Shown: in pieces, positions 34,550 through 43,609 of the stretch
Position numbering within the stretch: the first letter of the stretch is position 1
Layout: each line of letters opens with the position of its first letter
From: Castellaniella defragrans
GTDB taxonomy: Bacteria > Pseudomonadota > Gammaproteobacteria > Burkholderiales > Burkholderiaceae_B
Length of the DNA stretch: 64,000 nt
Direction: 5' to 3'
NCBI RefSeq assembly: GCF_014203015.1
Contig: NZ_JACHIB010000011.1
Coordinates: 1-64,000 of the forward strand
Translations under genes and position numbers: made by a program
The notes under the pieces: model-generated
Databases searched by the model: none
Told to the model about the DNA's origin: nothing
Seen by the model: only the letters and a program-made list of their open reading frames with translations

Positions 34550-37516
34550 ATGATTTTGGAAAACGTAGGCCAACCCTTGGAGCGTGTCGAAGACTTTCCC
34601 CTGCTGACGGGGAGAGCATGTTTCGTTGATGATGCGGGGGTCAAGCCGGGCACTCTGCAGGCCGCGATTCTTCGCTCGCCCCACGCGCACGCCGACATCG
34701 TGTCCATCGATGCGCAAGCGGCATTGCGCTTGCCCGGCGTGCGGGCGGTGCTGACGGGCGCGGATGTCAAGGCGTGGGCAACACCGTTTGCCGTGGGCGT
34801 CAAGCACCCCATGGAGCACTGGTGCATGGCGATTGAACGGGTGCGCTACGTGGGCGAACCGGTGGCGGTCGTCATCGCCGAGTCCCGCTATGTCGCGGAA
34901 GACGCCCTTGATCTGGTGCAGGTCGAGTATCGGGTGCTGGAGGCGGTCGTGGATCCGGAGCGGGCCTTGGCGGAGGATGCGCCGGTGCTGCATGCTGCGG
35001 TCGGCACCAATTCCGTCAATGATCGGCGGTTCAGCTATGGGGATCCGGATGCGGCGTTCGCGGCGGCGGATCGAACGGTCAGCATCAAAGTGCATTACCC
35101 GCGCAATTCCTGTACGCCGATCGAGTGTTTTGCCGTGGTGGCGGAATATCTGCCGGGTGAGGGCGGGTATGACGTCCTGTCGAATTTCCAGGGGCCGTTT
35201 GCTCTGCATCCAGTCATGGCCCGCGCCTTGAAAGTGCCGGGTGCGCGGCTACGCTTGCGCGCGTCGCATGACTCGGGGGGGAGCTTCGGCACGAAGCAGG
35301 CAGTCTCGACGTACGTGGTGCTGCTGTGTTTGGCCTCGCGCAAGGCGGGCGCTCCCGTCAAGTGGATCGAAGATCGATTGGAGCATCTGCAGGCGTCGGT
35401 GTCGGCGACCAATCGTGTGACGACGCTGGAGGCCGCCGTCAGGGACGATGGTGAAATCTTGGCGTTACGGTACGACCAAATCGATGATTGCGGCGCCTAC
35501 CTGCGTGCGCCGGAACCTGCCACGTTCTACCGTATGCATGGCATGCTGACCGGGGCCTACCGGGTCCGGCACCTGGCGGTGCGCAATCGGGTCGTCCTGA
35601 CGAACAAGACCCCCGCCGGGCTGGTGCGGGGTTTCGGTGGCCCACAGATGTATTTCGCGTTGGAGCGGCTGGTCCATCAGGTGGCGGTGGAACTGGCCCT
35701 TGACCCGTTGGAGGTCATTACACGCAATCTGGTCGAGGCGGACTCCTTCCCGTATCGGACCCCCGCGGGGGCGCTGTACGATTCCGGCAATTATCAGCGG
35801 GCGGTCGCGCAAGCCCGGGCAGAGGGCGGTTTGCAGGAGTTGCTGCTGCGGCGCGATGAAGCGCGCCGCGAGGGCCGCCTGTATGGCATCGGCTATTCGG
35901 CGATCGTCGAGCCGTCCATTTCCAATATGGGCTATATCACGACGGCGCTCACGCCAGCGGAGCGGGCCAAGGCGGGTCCCAAGAATGGCGCGATTGCCAG
36001 TGCGACGGTTTCGGTAGATGGCCTGGGCAGCGTCAGCGTGATGGTGGATTCGTTGCCGCAAGGACAGGGGCATCGCACGGTGACGGCGCAGGTCGTTGCC
36101 GATGCCTTGGGCTTGAGCCCGGGCGACATTACCGTCAACACCGAACACGACACGCAAAAAGACGCCTGGTCGATCGCTGCAGGCAACTATTCGAGTCGTT
36201 TTGCCGGCGCCGTGGCGGGTACCGCGCATCTGGCAGCAATGAAGATACGGGGCAAGCTCGCGTTGATCGCCGCCAGCATGCTGGACGTCCCCGCCGAGAG
36301 CATCGAGTTCGGGGGCAGGAAAATCCATTCGGCCGCCAAACCTGATCAGAAGCTGGCATTCCACCGTGTGGCCGGGATGACGCACTGGTCTCCGGGCACT
36401 CTGCCGCCGGGGATGGGGCCGGGCCTGCGCGAGACGGTGTTCTGGACGCCGCCGCACCTGGATGCGCCCGATGAGCGGGATGTGATCAACAGCTCGGCGG
36501 TCTATGGTTTCGTGTTCGACATCTGCGGCCTGGAAGTGGACCGGGTCACGGGGAAGATCCGCATCGACCGTTATGTCAGCCTGCATGACGCGGGCAGGAT
36601 ATTGAACCCCACCCTGGCCGACGGCCAATCGTACGGCGGTTTTGCGCAAGGCCTGGGCGCGGCGTTGATGGAAGAGTTTGTCTATGGCGATGACGGCAGC
36701 TTCCTGTCAGGCACGTTCGCGGACTATCTCGTCCCGACGTGCTGTGAGGTGCCTGACTTGCGGATCCTGCACATGGAAACGCGTTCCCCCTTCACCCCCC
36801 TGGGCAGCAAGGGCATCGGTGAGGGAAACAATATGAGCACGCCGGTGTGTATTGCCAACGCTGCGGCTGACGCGCTGGGCATGTCGGAAATCCGCCTGCC
36901 CCTGACGCCGTCCCGTGTGCATGGCTTGCTGCAGATGGAAGATCCGCCGCCGCGACCCGGCAGCGAGGCGGCAGGGGAGGCGGGGAAAACTGCCGGAGAC
37001 GGCCGTACGCTCCGAATGTCCGGCGCGGTCGATCTGGCCGGCACGCCGGAGCAGATTTACGCCGTGCTGCTGGATCCCGATGCTTTGGCGCGGGTCGTTC
37101 CGGGGTGTCATGCGCTGCAGGCGGTCGCCGAGAACCACTACCGCGCCGATGTGACTTTCGGGATCGGTTTGATCAAGGCGCGGTATGCGGCGCAGATTCA
37201 TCTGACGGATCTGGCGCCGCCTCACGCCTTGTCGCTGGGCGGCAGCGGCATCAGTCCCCTGGGTTCGGTGAGCGGCGATGGGCGTGTGCGCCTGGAGGCC
37301 GTGGACGCCGGCACTACGCGTCTGCATTACGACTATGGCGTATCCGTCAGCGGCAAAGTGGCGGCGGTCGGTAGCCGCATGCTGGAAGGCGCGGCCAAGC
37401 TGGTGCTGCGCCAGCTGTTCGAGCAACTGGGACGGCAGGTCGGTGGCCAGGCCGGCGCGCCCGCATCCCGGTCCTGGTGGCGGCGGCTGTGGGCCTTTTT
37501 GGGAGGGGCGGAATGA
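34550..37516 (+). CDS. hmfA: Molybdenum hydroxylase large subunit fused to a CoxG domain, probable furoyl-CoA dehydrogenase
   Basis: 988 aa from the ATG at 34550 (MILENVGQPLERVEDFPLL); a 42-residue upstream extension has no support. Xanthine dehydrogenase/CoxL-type molybdopterin subunit (about 1-800): GSFGTKQAVSTYV, the cofactor loop LVRGFGGPQMYFALERL and GSKGIGEGNNMSTP with the catalytic glutamate. A Pro/Gly-rich linker (about 800-820) leads to a CoxG/SRPBCC domain (about 822-970: VDLAGTPEQIYAVLLDPDA). Followed with ATGA overlaps by FAD and 2Fe-2S subunits. Together with the CoA ligase and hydratase-family genes this matches HmfABC, which hydroxylates 2-furoyl-CoA. Substrate assignment is inference. 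Confidence 0.75.
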   Translation: MILENVGQPLERVEDFPLLTGRACFVDDAGVKPGTLQAAILRSPHAHADIVSIDAQAALRLPGVRAVLTGADVKAWATPFAVGVKHPMEHWCMAIERVRYVGEPVAVVIAESRYVAEDALDLVQVEYRVLEAVVDPERALAEDAPVLHAAVGTNSVNDRRFSYGDPDAAFAAADRTVSIKVHYPRNSCTPIECFAVVAEYLPGEGGYDVLSNFQGPFALHPVMARALKVPGARLRLRASHDSGGSFGTKQAVSTYVVLLCLASRKAGAPVKWIEDRLEHLQASVSATNRVTTLEAAVRDDGEILALRYDQIDDCGAYLRAPEPATFYRMHGMLTGAYRVRHLAVRNRVVLTNKTPAGLVRGFGGPQMYFALERLVHQVAVELALDPLEVITRNLVEADSFPYRTPAGALYDSGNYQRAVAQARAEGGLQELLLRRDEARREGRLYGIGYSAIVEPSISNMGYITTALTPAERAKAGPKNGAIASATVSVDGLGSVSVMVDSLPQGQGHRTVTAQVVADALGLSPGDITVNTEHDTQKDAWSIAAGNYSSRFAGAVAGTAHLAAMKIRGKLALIAASMLDVPAESIEFGGRKIHSAAKPDQKLAFHRVAGMTHWSPGTLPPGMGPGLRETVFWTPPHLDAPDERDVINSSAVYGFVFDICGLEVDRVTGKIRIDRYVSLHDAGRILNPTLADGQSYGGFAQGLGAALMEEFVYGDDGSFLSGTFADYLVPTCCEVPDLRILHMETRSPFTPLGSKGIGEGNNMSTPVCIANAAADALGMSEIRLPLTPSRVHGLLQMEDPPPRPGSEAAGEAGKTAGDGRTLRMSGAVDLAGTPEQIYAVLLDPDALARVVPGCHALQAVAENHYRADVTFGIGLIKARYAAQIHLTDLAPPHALSLGGSGISPLGSVSGDGRVRLEAVDAGTTRLHYDYGVSVSGKVAAVGSRMLEGAAKLVLRQLFEQLGRQVGGQAGAPASRSWWRRLWAFLGGAE

Positions 37517-38331
37517 AGCCGGCTGGTTTTGATTATGTGCGGGCTGAAAGCCTGGCCGAGGCGCTCGACGTGCTGGGACGGCATGGCGGCGATGTGAAAG
37601 TGCTGGCGGGTGGACAGTCTTTGATGCCGATGCTGAACATCCGGTTGGTGCAGCCCAAGGTGCTGGTCGATATCTCGCGCTGCGCGGAGCTGGATTACAT
37701 CCGTGTGGAGCGCGATCAACTGGCGGTAGGCGCGGCCGTGACGCAATCGGCCTTGCAAGCCTGGCCTGACCTGGAAAAGCAGGTGCCTCTGCTGCCACAG
37801 GTTTTTCCCTGGATCTCGCATTTCCAGATCCGCAACCACGGTACGGTGTGCGGCTCCATCGCCCATGCCGACCCTAGCGCCGAATTGCCGCTTTGCCTGT
37901 CTGCCTTGCAGGGCGAGGTCGTGCTGCGCTCAAGCAAGGGGCGCCGTGTGCTGAAGGCCGATCAGTTCTTTCTAGGCATGTTGAGCACTGCGGTGCGAGT
38001 CGGTGAATTGGTCGAGGAAGTCCGCTTCCCGATTCACGCGGGTTCGGCGCGATACGCCTTCGAGGAAGTCTCGATGCGGCATGGCGATTTTGCCATCGTG
38101 GCCGTGGCCGCCAGGGTGGATGCGGCATCGATCCAGTTGACTGTGGGCGGGGTGGCCGACCGTGCCCAAAGCCGGCAATGGGCGCGTTTGTCCGCGCCGG
38201 ACCTGGAGCTGGCGTTGAATGATTTTGCCTGGGATCTGAGGGCCCAGTCGGATACCCAGGCCAGTGCCCATTATCGGCGGCATCTGGTGCGCCAATTGGG
38301 ACAGCGCGTGATCGAGAGGGCGCAATCATGA
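37513..38331 (+). CDS. hmfB: Molybdenum hydroxylase FAD-binding subunit, probable furoyl-CoA dehydrogenase
   Basis: 272 aa from the ATG at 37513, overlapping the large subunit stop by 4 bp; GGGAGGGGCGG precedes it. CoxM-type FAD domain: VKVLAGGQSLMPMLNIRL near residue 35 and IRNHGTVCGSIAHADPSAEL near residue 100, the two flavin-binding loops, then the CO-dehydrogenase flavoprotein C-terminal domain. Passes electrons from the iron-sulfur subunit to the acceptor. Stop overlaps the next gene by 4 bp. Confidence 0.78.
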   Translation: MKPAGFDYVRAESLAEALDVLGRHGGDVKVLAGGQSLMPMLNIRLVQPKVLVDISRCAELDYIRVERDQLAVGAAVTQSALQAWPDLEKQVPLLPQVFPWISHFQIRNHGTVCGSIAHADPSAELPLCLSALQGEVVLRSSKGRRVLKADQFFLGMLSTAVRVGELVEEVRFPIHAGSARYAFEEVSMRHGDFAIVAVAARVDAASIQLTVGGVADRAQSRQWARLSAPDLELALNDFAWDLRAQSDTQASAHYRRHLVRQLGQRVIERAQS

Positions 38332-38861
38332 AGCATTACGAACGCAGCGCTGCGGTGCTGGTGACGCTGGAACTCAATGGTGTGCCGCGCAGCGGCTATG
38401 CCGAGCCGCGTACGCTGTTGTCCGATTTTTTGCGGCATCAGTTGGGTGCGACGGGTACGCATGTCGGTTGCGAACATGGTGTGTGCGGGGCCTGCACGGT
38501 GCAACTGGATGGCGTGGCCGTGCGCTCCTGTCTGTTGCTGGCGGTCCAGGTCCAGGGGCGCCAGGTGGGGACTGTTGAAGGGTTGGTTGCAGCCGAGGCG
38601 GCGGACCCGCAGCCATTGACCGACCTGCAGCAGGCATTCAAGCGGCATCACGCCTTGCAGTGCGGGTATTGCACTGCCGGGATCCTGATGTCCTGCGAGC
38701 ATTTTCTGCGGCAGGTGCCGCAGCCGACGGAGCAGGAAGTCCGCGAAATGCTGTCGGGGCATCTATGCCGCTGCACCGGGTATCGCAACATCGTCGACGC
38801 CATTCTGGATGTGGTGGCACAGCGCACGAAAAATAGTGAGAAGGAAGATTCGCATGCTTGA
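38328..38861 (+). CDS. hmfC: Molybdenum hydroxylase 2Fe-2S subunit, probable furoyl-CoA dehydrogenase
   Basis: 177 aa. N-terminal plant-type ferredoxin domain with GCEHGVCGACTVQLDG and the fourth Cys in VRSCLLL; C-terminal four-helix [2Fe-2S] domain with QCGYCTAGIL and LCRCTGYRNI. All eight cluster ligands are present. Start overlaps the FAD subunit in ATGA; its stop lies 8 bp inside the following CoA ligase gene. Completes a three-subunit enzyme of the CoxLMS/HmfABC type. Confidence 0.8.
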   Translation: MKHYERSAAVLVTLELNGVPRSGYAEPRTLLSDFLRHQLGATGTHVGCEHGVCGACTVQLDGVAVRSCLLLAVQVQGRQVGTVEGLVAAEAADPQPLTDLQQAFKRHHALQCGYCTAGILMSCEHFLRQVPQPTEQEVREMLSGHLCRCTGYRNIVDAILDVVAQRTKNSEKEDSHA

Positions 38862-40386
38862 TCTGGGCCGCAGTTTTCTTGCCTGCGTTGAACGCAGTCC
38901 CGATGAAATCGCCCTCGTCGATGGAAATGTCCGCTTGAGTTATGCGGCGTGGTTCGAGCACGTGCGCAATGTCGCTGGTGGTTTGCATGCCTTGGGTCTG
39001 CGGCGGGGCGAGCATGTGGTGACCGTGTTGCAGAACCGGTGGGAAACGGCGACCTTGCATTGGGCATGCCAGTTCCTGGGCTTGATTGTGACACCCTTGA
39101 ATTGGCGCGCCAAGGCAGAGGACGTCGACTATTGCATCGAGGATGCACAGGGACGTGCGCTGGTGTTCCAGGACGTGTCGGCGCAGGCCGTCGCGGGGTC
39201 GGTCGCCGCTGCCAAGGTGCATCGGATCGTCGTTGGCGAGGCCTTGGAGAGTGGTGTGGGCGCGACGTTTGCATTCGGGGATTTGCTTTCTTCGGCGCCA
39301 GCGGCCTGCTTGCTGCATGCCGAGGCGGATGATTGGTCGCTGATGCTGTATACCTCGGGCACGACGGGCAGGCCCAAGGGGGTACCTCGGCGCCATCGTC
39401 ATGAACGGGCGGCAGCGCTGGCGCACGTGGCACAGAACCTGTATGCCCGGGGGGAACGCACCCTGGGAGTCATGCCGCTGTATCACACGATGGGGGTGCG
39501 CTCGTTGCTGTCGATGGCGTTGATCGACGGGCGCTTCGTGTGCGTGCCCAAGTTTGACTCGGCGGCGGTGCTGAAGGCCATCGAGAACGAGCGGATCTCG
39601 AGCCTGTACCTGGTGCCGACGCTGTATCACGATGTCGTGTCGCATCCCGATTTTGAGCGTGTGGATGTGTCGTCGGTGCGTCGGTTGGGGTTCGCGGGCG
39701 CGCCCATGAATGCGGATCTCATGCAGAAACTGGTGGCCTTGTTTCTGCCCGAGCTGTTCGTCAACCATTACGGGTCGTCTGAAGTCTATACCTTCTCGAT
39801 CGACCAGCATGCGGCAAAAAAACCGGGCAGTGCGGGCAAGAGCGGCATCAATCAGAGGATTCGGGTCGTCCGGCTCAACACCGGTGACCCCGAGGCTCTC
39901 GCCGCGCCTTACGAGGAAGGTGAAATCATCGCGGATCTGGCCGGAGATGAGGCTTTCGAGGGCTATTGGAACCGCCCCGATGCGGATGCCAGATCCTTGC
40001 GCGACGGCTGGTATTTCACGGGTGATATCGGTTATCTGGACGAGGAGGGCGACCTGTTCGTGGCGGGGCGGACCGATGACATGATCATCAGCGGCGGAGA
40101 AAACATTTCTCCGGTCGAAATCGAGAGTCTGCTGTCCCTGCATCCTGCTGTGGATGAGGTGGCAGTCGTTGGTTTGCCCGATCCGCGTTGGGGGCAGAAG
40201 GTCGTGGCCTTTATCAAGCGGGCGGGCAGTGTGGCCGAAGCAGATTTGGACGAGCATTGCCGCACGTCCGGCCTGGCTAATTTCAAGCGCCCGCGCGAGT
40301 ACGTGTTCGTGCGAGAAGTACCCCGTTCACCGGTGGGCAAGCTGTTGCGGCGCGAACTGGCGGCTCATCAATACGAGCAGGAATGA
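38854..40386 (+). CDS. hmfD: Acyl-CoA synthetase, probable 2-furoate--CoA ligase
   Basis: 510 aa from the ATG at 38854, chosen for AAGGAAG 7 nt upstream. AMP-forming ligase: YTSGTTGRPKGVPRRH near residue 170, NHYGSSEVYTF, GWYFTGDIGYLDEEGD, GRTDDMIISGGENISP and the catalytic lysine in RSPVGKLLRREL. Resembles aromatic-acid (chlorobenzoate-type) CoA ligases in size. It is encoded with the molybdenum hydroxylase, and the known furoate route starts with CoA activation followed by Mo-dependent hydroxylation, so 2-furoate is the inferred substrate. Another heteroaromatic or aromatic acid is possible. Confidence 0.72.
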   Translation: MLDLGRSFLACVERSPDEIALVDGNVRLSYAAWFEHVRNVAGGLHALGLRRGEHVVTVLQNRWETATLHWACQFLGLIVTPLNWRAKAEDVDYCIEDAQGRALVFQDVSAQAVAGSVAAAKVHRIVVGEALESGVGATFAFGDLLSSAPAACLLHAEADDWSLMLYTSGTTGRPKGVPRRHRHERAAALAHVAQNLYARGERTLGVMPLYHTMGVRSLLSMALIDGRFVCVPKFDSAAVLKAIENERISSLYLVPTLYHDVVSHPDFERVDVSSVRRLGFAGAPMNADLMQKLVALFLPELFVNHYGSSEVYTFSIDQHAAKKPGSAGKSGINQRIRVVRLNTGDPEALAAPYEEGEIIADLAGDEAFEGYWNRPDADARSLRDGWYFTGDIGYLDEEGDLFVAGRTDDMIISGGENISPVEIESLLSLHPAVDEVAVVGLPDPRWGQKVVAFIKRAGSVAEADLDEHCRTSGLANFKRPREYVFVREVPRSPVGKLLRRELAAHQYEQE

Positions 40387-40425
40387 TGGTTCCGCTTCAT
40401 AACAAGCACTGAATCAGGAGACAAC

Positions 40426-41607
40426 ATGCAGAAAATTAAATTCATCCAGTACGCGCTCGCGGCCGCATTGTCGGTCGGTTTTGCGGCCAGCCCAACCCAG
40501 GCCGCGGAGCCGATCAAGATCGGCGTGCTGACGCCGCTGTCCGGCACCTATGCCAGTCTCGGGCAGCAGGTCCGCTGGGGGGTGGAGCTGGCGACCCGGG
40601 AGATCAATGCGGCCGGGGGCATCATGGGCCGCCAGATCGTTCTGTTGTTTGAAGACGAGGAAGCCAATCCGGCGGTGGCCACGCCCAAGGCTGAAAAGTT
40701 GTTCCAGGTCGAGAAAGTCGATTTTCTGACAGGGACGGTCAACTCGGGGTCCACGCTGGCCGTGGGGCAGGTGGCCGAGCGCAATGACCGCCTGATCGCC
40801 ACGACGGTGTCTTTTTCCGATGCCATCACGGGCGACAAGTGTTCGCCCAACGTTTTTCGCGTCAATGCCAAGGCCGGCCAGCAGTCGGTGGCGTTGGCGG
40901 CCTGGATGAGCACCGCAGTGCCCGAGGCCAAGGTGTTCTATCTGGGGCCGGATTACGAAATGGGCCGCAGCACGGTGCAGGCTTTCAAGACGGCCGCCGA
41001 GGCCAAGGGCGCCAAGACGATGGGCGAAGTGTTTGCGCCCCTGGGCAACAAAGACTATTCGCCATTCTTCGGCCAGATCCGTGCCGCGCACCCTAATGTC
41101 ATGTACACCTCGGTGGCGGGCAACGACACGGTGCGCCTGTTCAACCAGTTGAGCGAGTACGGCCTGAGCAGGAACCTGATGCTCGTCGGCGCTTCGGGCA
41201 CCGTGACCTCGCAGAACCTGGGGGCCATGGGCAAGGCGGCCGAGGGCTTTACGACGGGTGTGGGCTATTCCGTTGACCTGGACACGCCGGCCAACAAGAC
41301 CTTCGTCAAGACGTTCCAGGATGCTCATCAGGAGCTGCCGGACCTCTATGGCGCGGACTCCTACGGCGTCGTCTATTTCTACAAGGCGGCAGTCGAGAAA
41401 GCGCAGAGCACGGAGACGGCCAAGGTGCGCGCCGCGATGGAGGGCTTGGAGTGGATGACCCCTCAGGGCATGAAAGAGATGCGCGCGGGCGACCACCAAG
41501 CGGTTCAGGACATGTATGTGACGCGTCTGCAGGACGGCAAGTTCAGTGTCTTGAGCAAGGTCGATGGCAAGGATGCGATCGGGCCTGATACCTGCACGCG
41601 CTTTTAA
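40426..41607 (+). CDS. Liv-type ABC transporter substrate-binding protein
   Basis: 393 aa. Signal peptide MQKIKFIQYALAAALS to about PTQAAEP, then the periplasmic binding protein type I fold: IKIGVLTPLSGTYASLGQQ, GGIMGRQIVLLFEDEE and DLYGADSYGVVYFYKAA. AGGAGA precedes the ATG. Lies between the CoA ligase and Liv-type permease genes, so the ligand is probably the pathway's acid rather than a branched-chain amino acid (inference). Followed by a strong hairpin that could raise its level relative to the permeases. Confidence 0.85.
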   Translation: MQKIKFIQYALAAALSVGFAASPTQAAEPIKIGVLTPLSGTYASLGQQVRWGVELATREINAAGGIMGRQIVLLFEDEEANPAVATPKAEKLFQVEKVDFLTGTVNSGSTLAVGQVAERNDRLIATTVSFSDAITGDKCSPNVFRVNAKAGQQSVALAAWMSTAVPEAKVFYLGPDYEMGRSTVQAFKTAAEAKGAKTMGEVFAPLGNKDYSPFFGQIRAAHPNVMYTSVAGNDTVRLFNQLSEYGLSRNLMLVGASGTVTSQNLGAMGKAAEGFTTGVGYSVDLDTPANKTFVKTFQDAHQELPDLYGADSYGVVYFYKAAVEKAQSTETAKVRAAMEGLEWMTPQGMKEMRAGDHQAVQDMYVTRLQDGKFSVLSKVDGKDAIGPDTCTRF

Positions 41608-41624
41608 GGCCATAACCATCAGCC

Positions 41625-41658
41625 GTGAGACGGCCGGTGAACTGGCCGGCCGTCTCGC
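41625..41658 (+). promoter_or_regulatory. Stable intercistronic hairpin after the binding-protein gene
   Basis: Perfect 11-bp stem GAGACGGCCGG (41627-41637) with CCGGCCGTCTC (41646-41656), 8-nt loop, extendable by a G-T and a G-C pair. No T-tract, so it is unlikely to be a full terminator. Such structures protect the upstream mRNA and allow more binding protein than permease. Confidence 0.65.
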
Positions 41659-41682
41659 GGGACAGGACGAGGAGTGAAGCCC

Positions 41683-42576
41683 ATGGGCGGGTTTATCGAT
41701 ACTGTGCAGTTCGTCTTCGCGCCACAGATCATCAATGGTTTGTCGATCGGAGTGGCTGTCGTACTGATGGCACTGGGACTGACCATCATTTTTGGTTTGC
41801 TGGACGTCATCAACATGGCCCATGGCGAGTTTTATGCGCTGGGTGCTTATCTGGGCGTGTCGATGCTGGCCATGGGCGTCGATTTCTGGGTGGCCCTGAT
41901 GCTGGTGCCGTTGCTGATGGCGCCGTTGGGCTACTTGACCGAACGCATGTTGATTCAGCGAGTGTTCCATTCGCGAGATCGACATATGTTGACGCTGCTG
42001 CTGACGTTTGGCATGGCCATCATTCTTGAGGACGTCTACAAGCTGATCTATGGGCCTCAGCCTTTTTCGGTGGAAACCCCGATCAGCGGCGGGAGTGAAA
42101 TCCTGGGCGTGTTCTTTCCCAACTATCGTCTGTTCATGATGGGCCTGGGCATCGTCATCATCGGCGCAGTCTGGCTGGTCGTCTACCGGACTCGTCTGGG
42201 CGCCATGGTGCGCGCGGCGGCGTTCGACAAGCACATGACGGCTTCGCTGGGCGTGTCTGTGTCCCGTGTCTATGCCGGCACCTTCGCCTTTGGCGTGGCG
42301 CTGGCGGGGTTGGCCGGCGTATTGCTGGCGCCCATTTATTCCGTGTTCCCCACCATGGGCAAGGACTTCATCCTCATGGCCTTCAGTGTCGTGATCGTAG
42401 GCGGCTTGGGTAGCGTCAAGGGCGCCCTGATCGCCGGCCTGCTGTTGACCCAGATTCAAGCCATTTCCAGTTTGTATATTTCACCGTCCTGGTCCGATCC
42501 GCTGGTCTTCGGGATCATGGTACTGGTGCTGATGGTCCGCCCTCAGGGCCTGTTCGGGAGGTTGGGCCATGCCTGA
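41683..42576 (+). CDS. Liv-type ABC transporter permease (LivH-like)
   Basis: 297 aa from the ATG at 41683, with AGGAG 8 nt upstream; a GTG 9 bp earlier would overlap that site. Multi-helix permease: INGLSIGVAVVLMALGLTII, LDVINMAHGEFYALGAYLG and the cytoplasmic coupling region RAAAFDKHMTASLGVSVSRV, then GGLGSVKGALIAGLLL. Overlaps the next permease gene by 8 bp. Confidence 0.87.
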   Translation: MGGFIDTVQFVFAPQIINGLSIGVAVVLMALGLTIIFGLLDVINMAHGEFYALGAYLGVSMLAMGVDFWVALMLVPLLMAPLGYLTERMLIQRVFHSRDRHMLTLLLTFGMAIILEDVYKLIYGPQPFSVETPISGGSEILGVFFPNYRLFMMGLGIVIIGAVWLVVYRTRLGAMVRAAAFDKHMTASLGVSVSRVYAGTFAFGVALAGLAGVLLAPIYSVFPTMGKDFILMAFSVVIVGGLGSVKGALIAGLLLTQIQAISSLYISPSWSDPLVFGIMVLVLMVRPQGLFGRLGHA

Positions 42577-43609
42577 TGGAATCATATTCCCGGCGCCCTG
42601 GCGCATCGTCAAGGCGCGGACGCCCGAGGACCGGACGCGCGATATCCTGCGCAAGTTCGCCTATCTGTTCATCGCGTTGGCGCTGGCGTTCGCGGCCTTC
42701 GCCCATGTTGCCCAGGATGTGTTCTTTTTCCGTCTGGCGACGGAGGCCCTGCTGTTCGGGGGGCTGGCCATGGGGGTCGATCTGCTGCTGGGCTATGCCG
42801 GGCTGCTGTCCCTGGGTCATGCGCTGTTCTTCGGCCTGGGCGCCTACGTTTCCGCCTTGGTCCTCAAGGACGTGGCGCCGTCGTTCTGGCTGGCGATGTT
42901 CGTCACGCTGTGCGTGGCGACAGGGGCTGGCGCGGTGGCGGGCATTATCGCGATCCGGGCGCGCGGTGTCTATTTCGCTCTGATCACCTTCGGCATGGCC
43001 GAGGTCGTGGCCAAGGCAGTGTTCAATACGCCCGAGCTGGGAGGGTCCGACGGTATCATCGGCGTCCCCATCATTGATGTGAATCTGCTGTTCTTCACGG
43101 TGCGCAGTAATGATCCCGCCGGTTTCTTCCTGCTGACGCTGGCGGTGATCATGGGGTTTTATTTCGCACTGGAGGCATTGCTGCGCACGCCCTTCGGCCG
43201 CTTGATTGTCGCCGTCAAGGCGAACGAGGATCGCGTCCCGTTTCTGGGGTTCAGCGCACAGCGCCATAAGTTTCTGGTGTTCGTCATGGCTTCCAATGTC
43301 GCGGCCTTGTCGGGGGCGCTGTATCCCATGCTGCGGGGATTCGTCTCGCCCGAGCTGATGTTTTTCCACACCTCTGGGAATGCGGTCATCACCGTGATTC
43401 TGGGCGGGCTGGGCACGCTGATCGGACCGTTGTACGGTAGCGTGATCCTGGCCGCGCTCAAATCGGTGGTGGGCTCATTCACGGAGCATCATCTCATCAT
43501 CATCGGCGCACTGTTCATGGTGGCGGTCATCTTTTTCCCTAAAGGCCTGGTTGGATTCCTGAGGGCCAGGATCGAAGCCCGCGCGGTGTCCACCGGAGAA
43601 GCATCGTGA
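42569..43609 (+). CDS. Liv-type ABC transporter permease (LivM-like)
   Basis: 346 aa. A short cytoplasmic N-terminus, then about ten helices: LLLGYAGLLSLGHALFFGLG, the coupling segment VAVKANEDRVPFLGFSAQRH and ILGGLGTLIGPLYGSVIL. Pairs with the LivH-like protein as the transmembrane core. Its stop overlaps the GTG start of the following ATPase gene. Confidence 0.87.
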   Translation: MPDGIIFPAPWRIVKARTPEDRTRDILRKFAYLFIALALAFAAFAHVAQDVFFFRLATEALLFGGLAMGVDLLLGYAGLLSLGHALFFGLGAYVSALVLKDVAPSFWLAMFVTLCVATGAGAVAGIIAIRARGVYFALITFGMAEVVAKAVFNTPELGGSDGIIGVPIIDVNLLFFTVRSNDPAGFFLLTLAVIMGFYFALEALLRTPFGRLIVAVKANEDRVPFLGFSAQRHKFLVFVMASNVAALSGALYPMLRGFVSPELMFFHTSGNAVITVILGGLGTLIGPLYGSVILAALKSVVGSFTEHHLIIIGALFMVAVIFFPKGLVGFLRARIEARAVSTGEAS

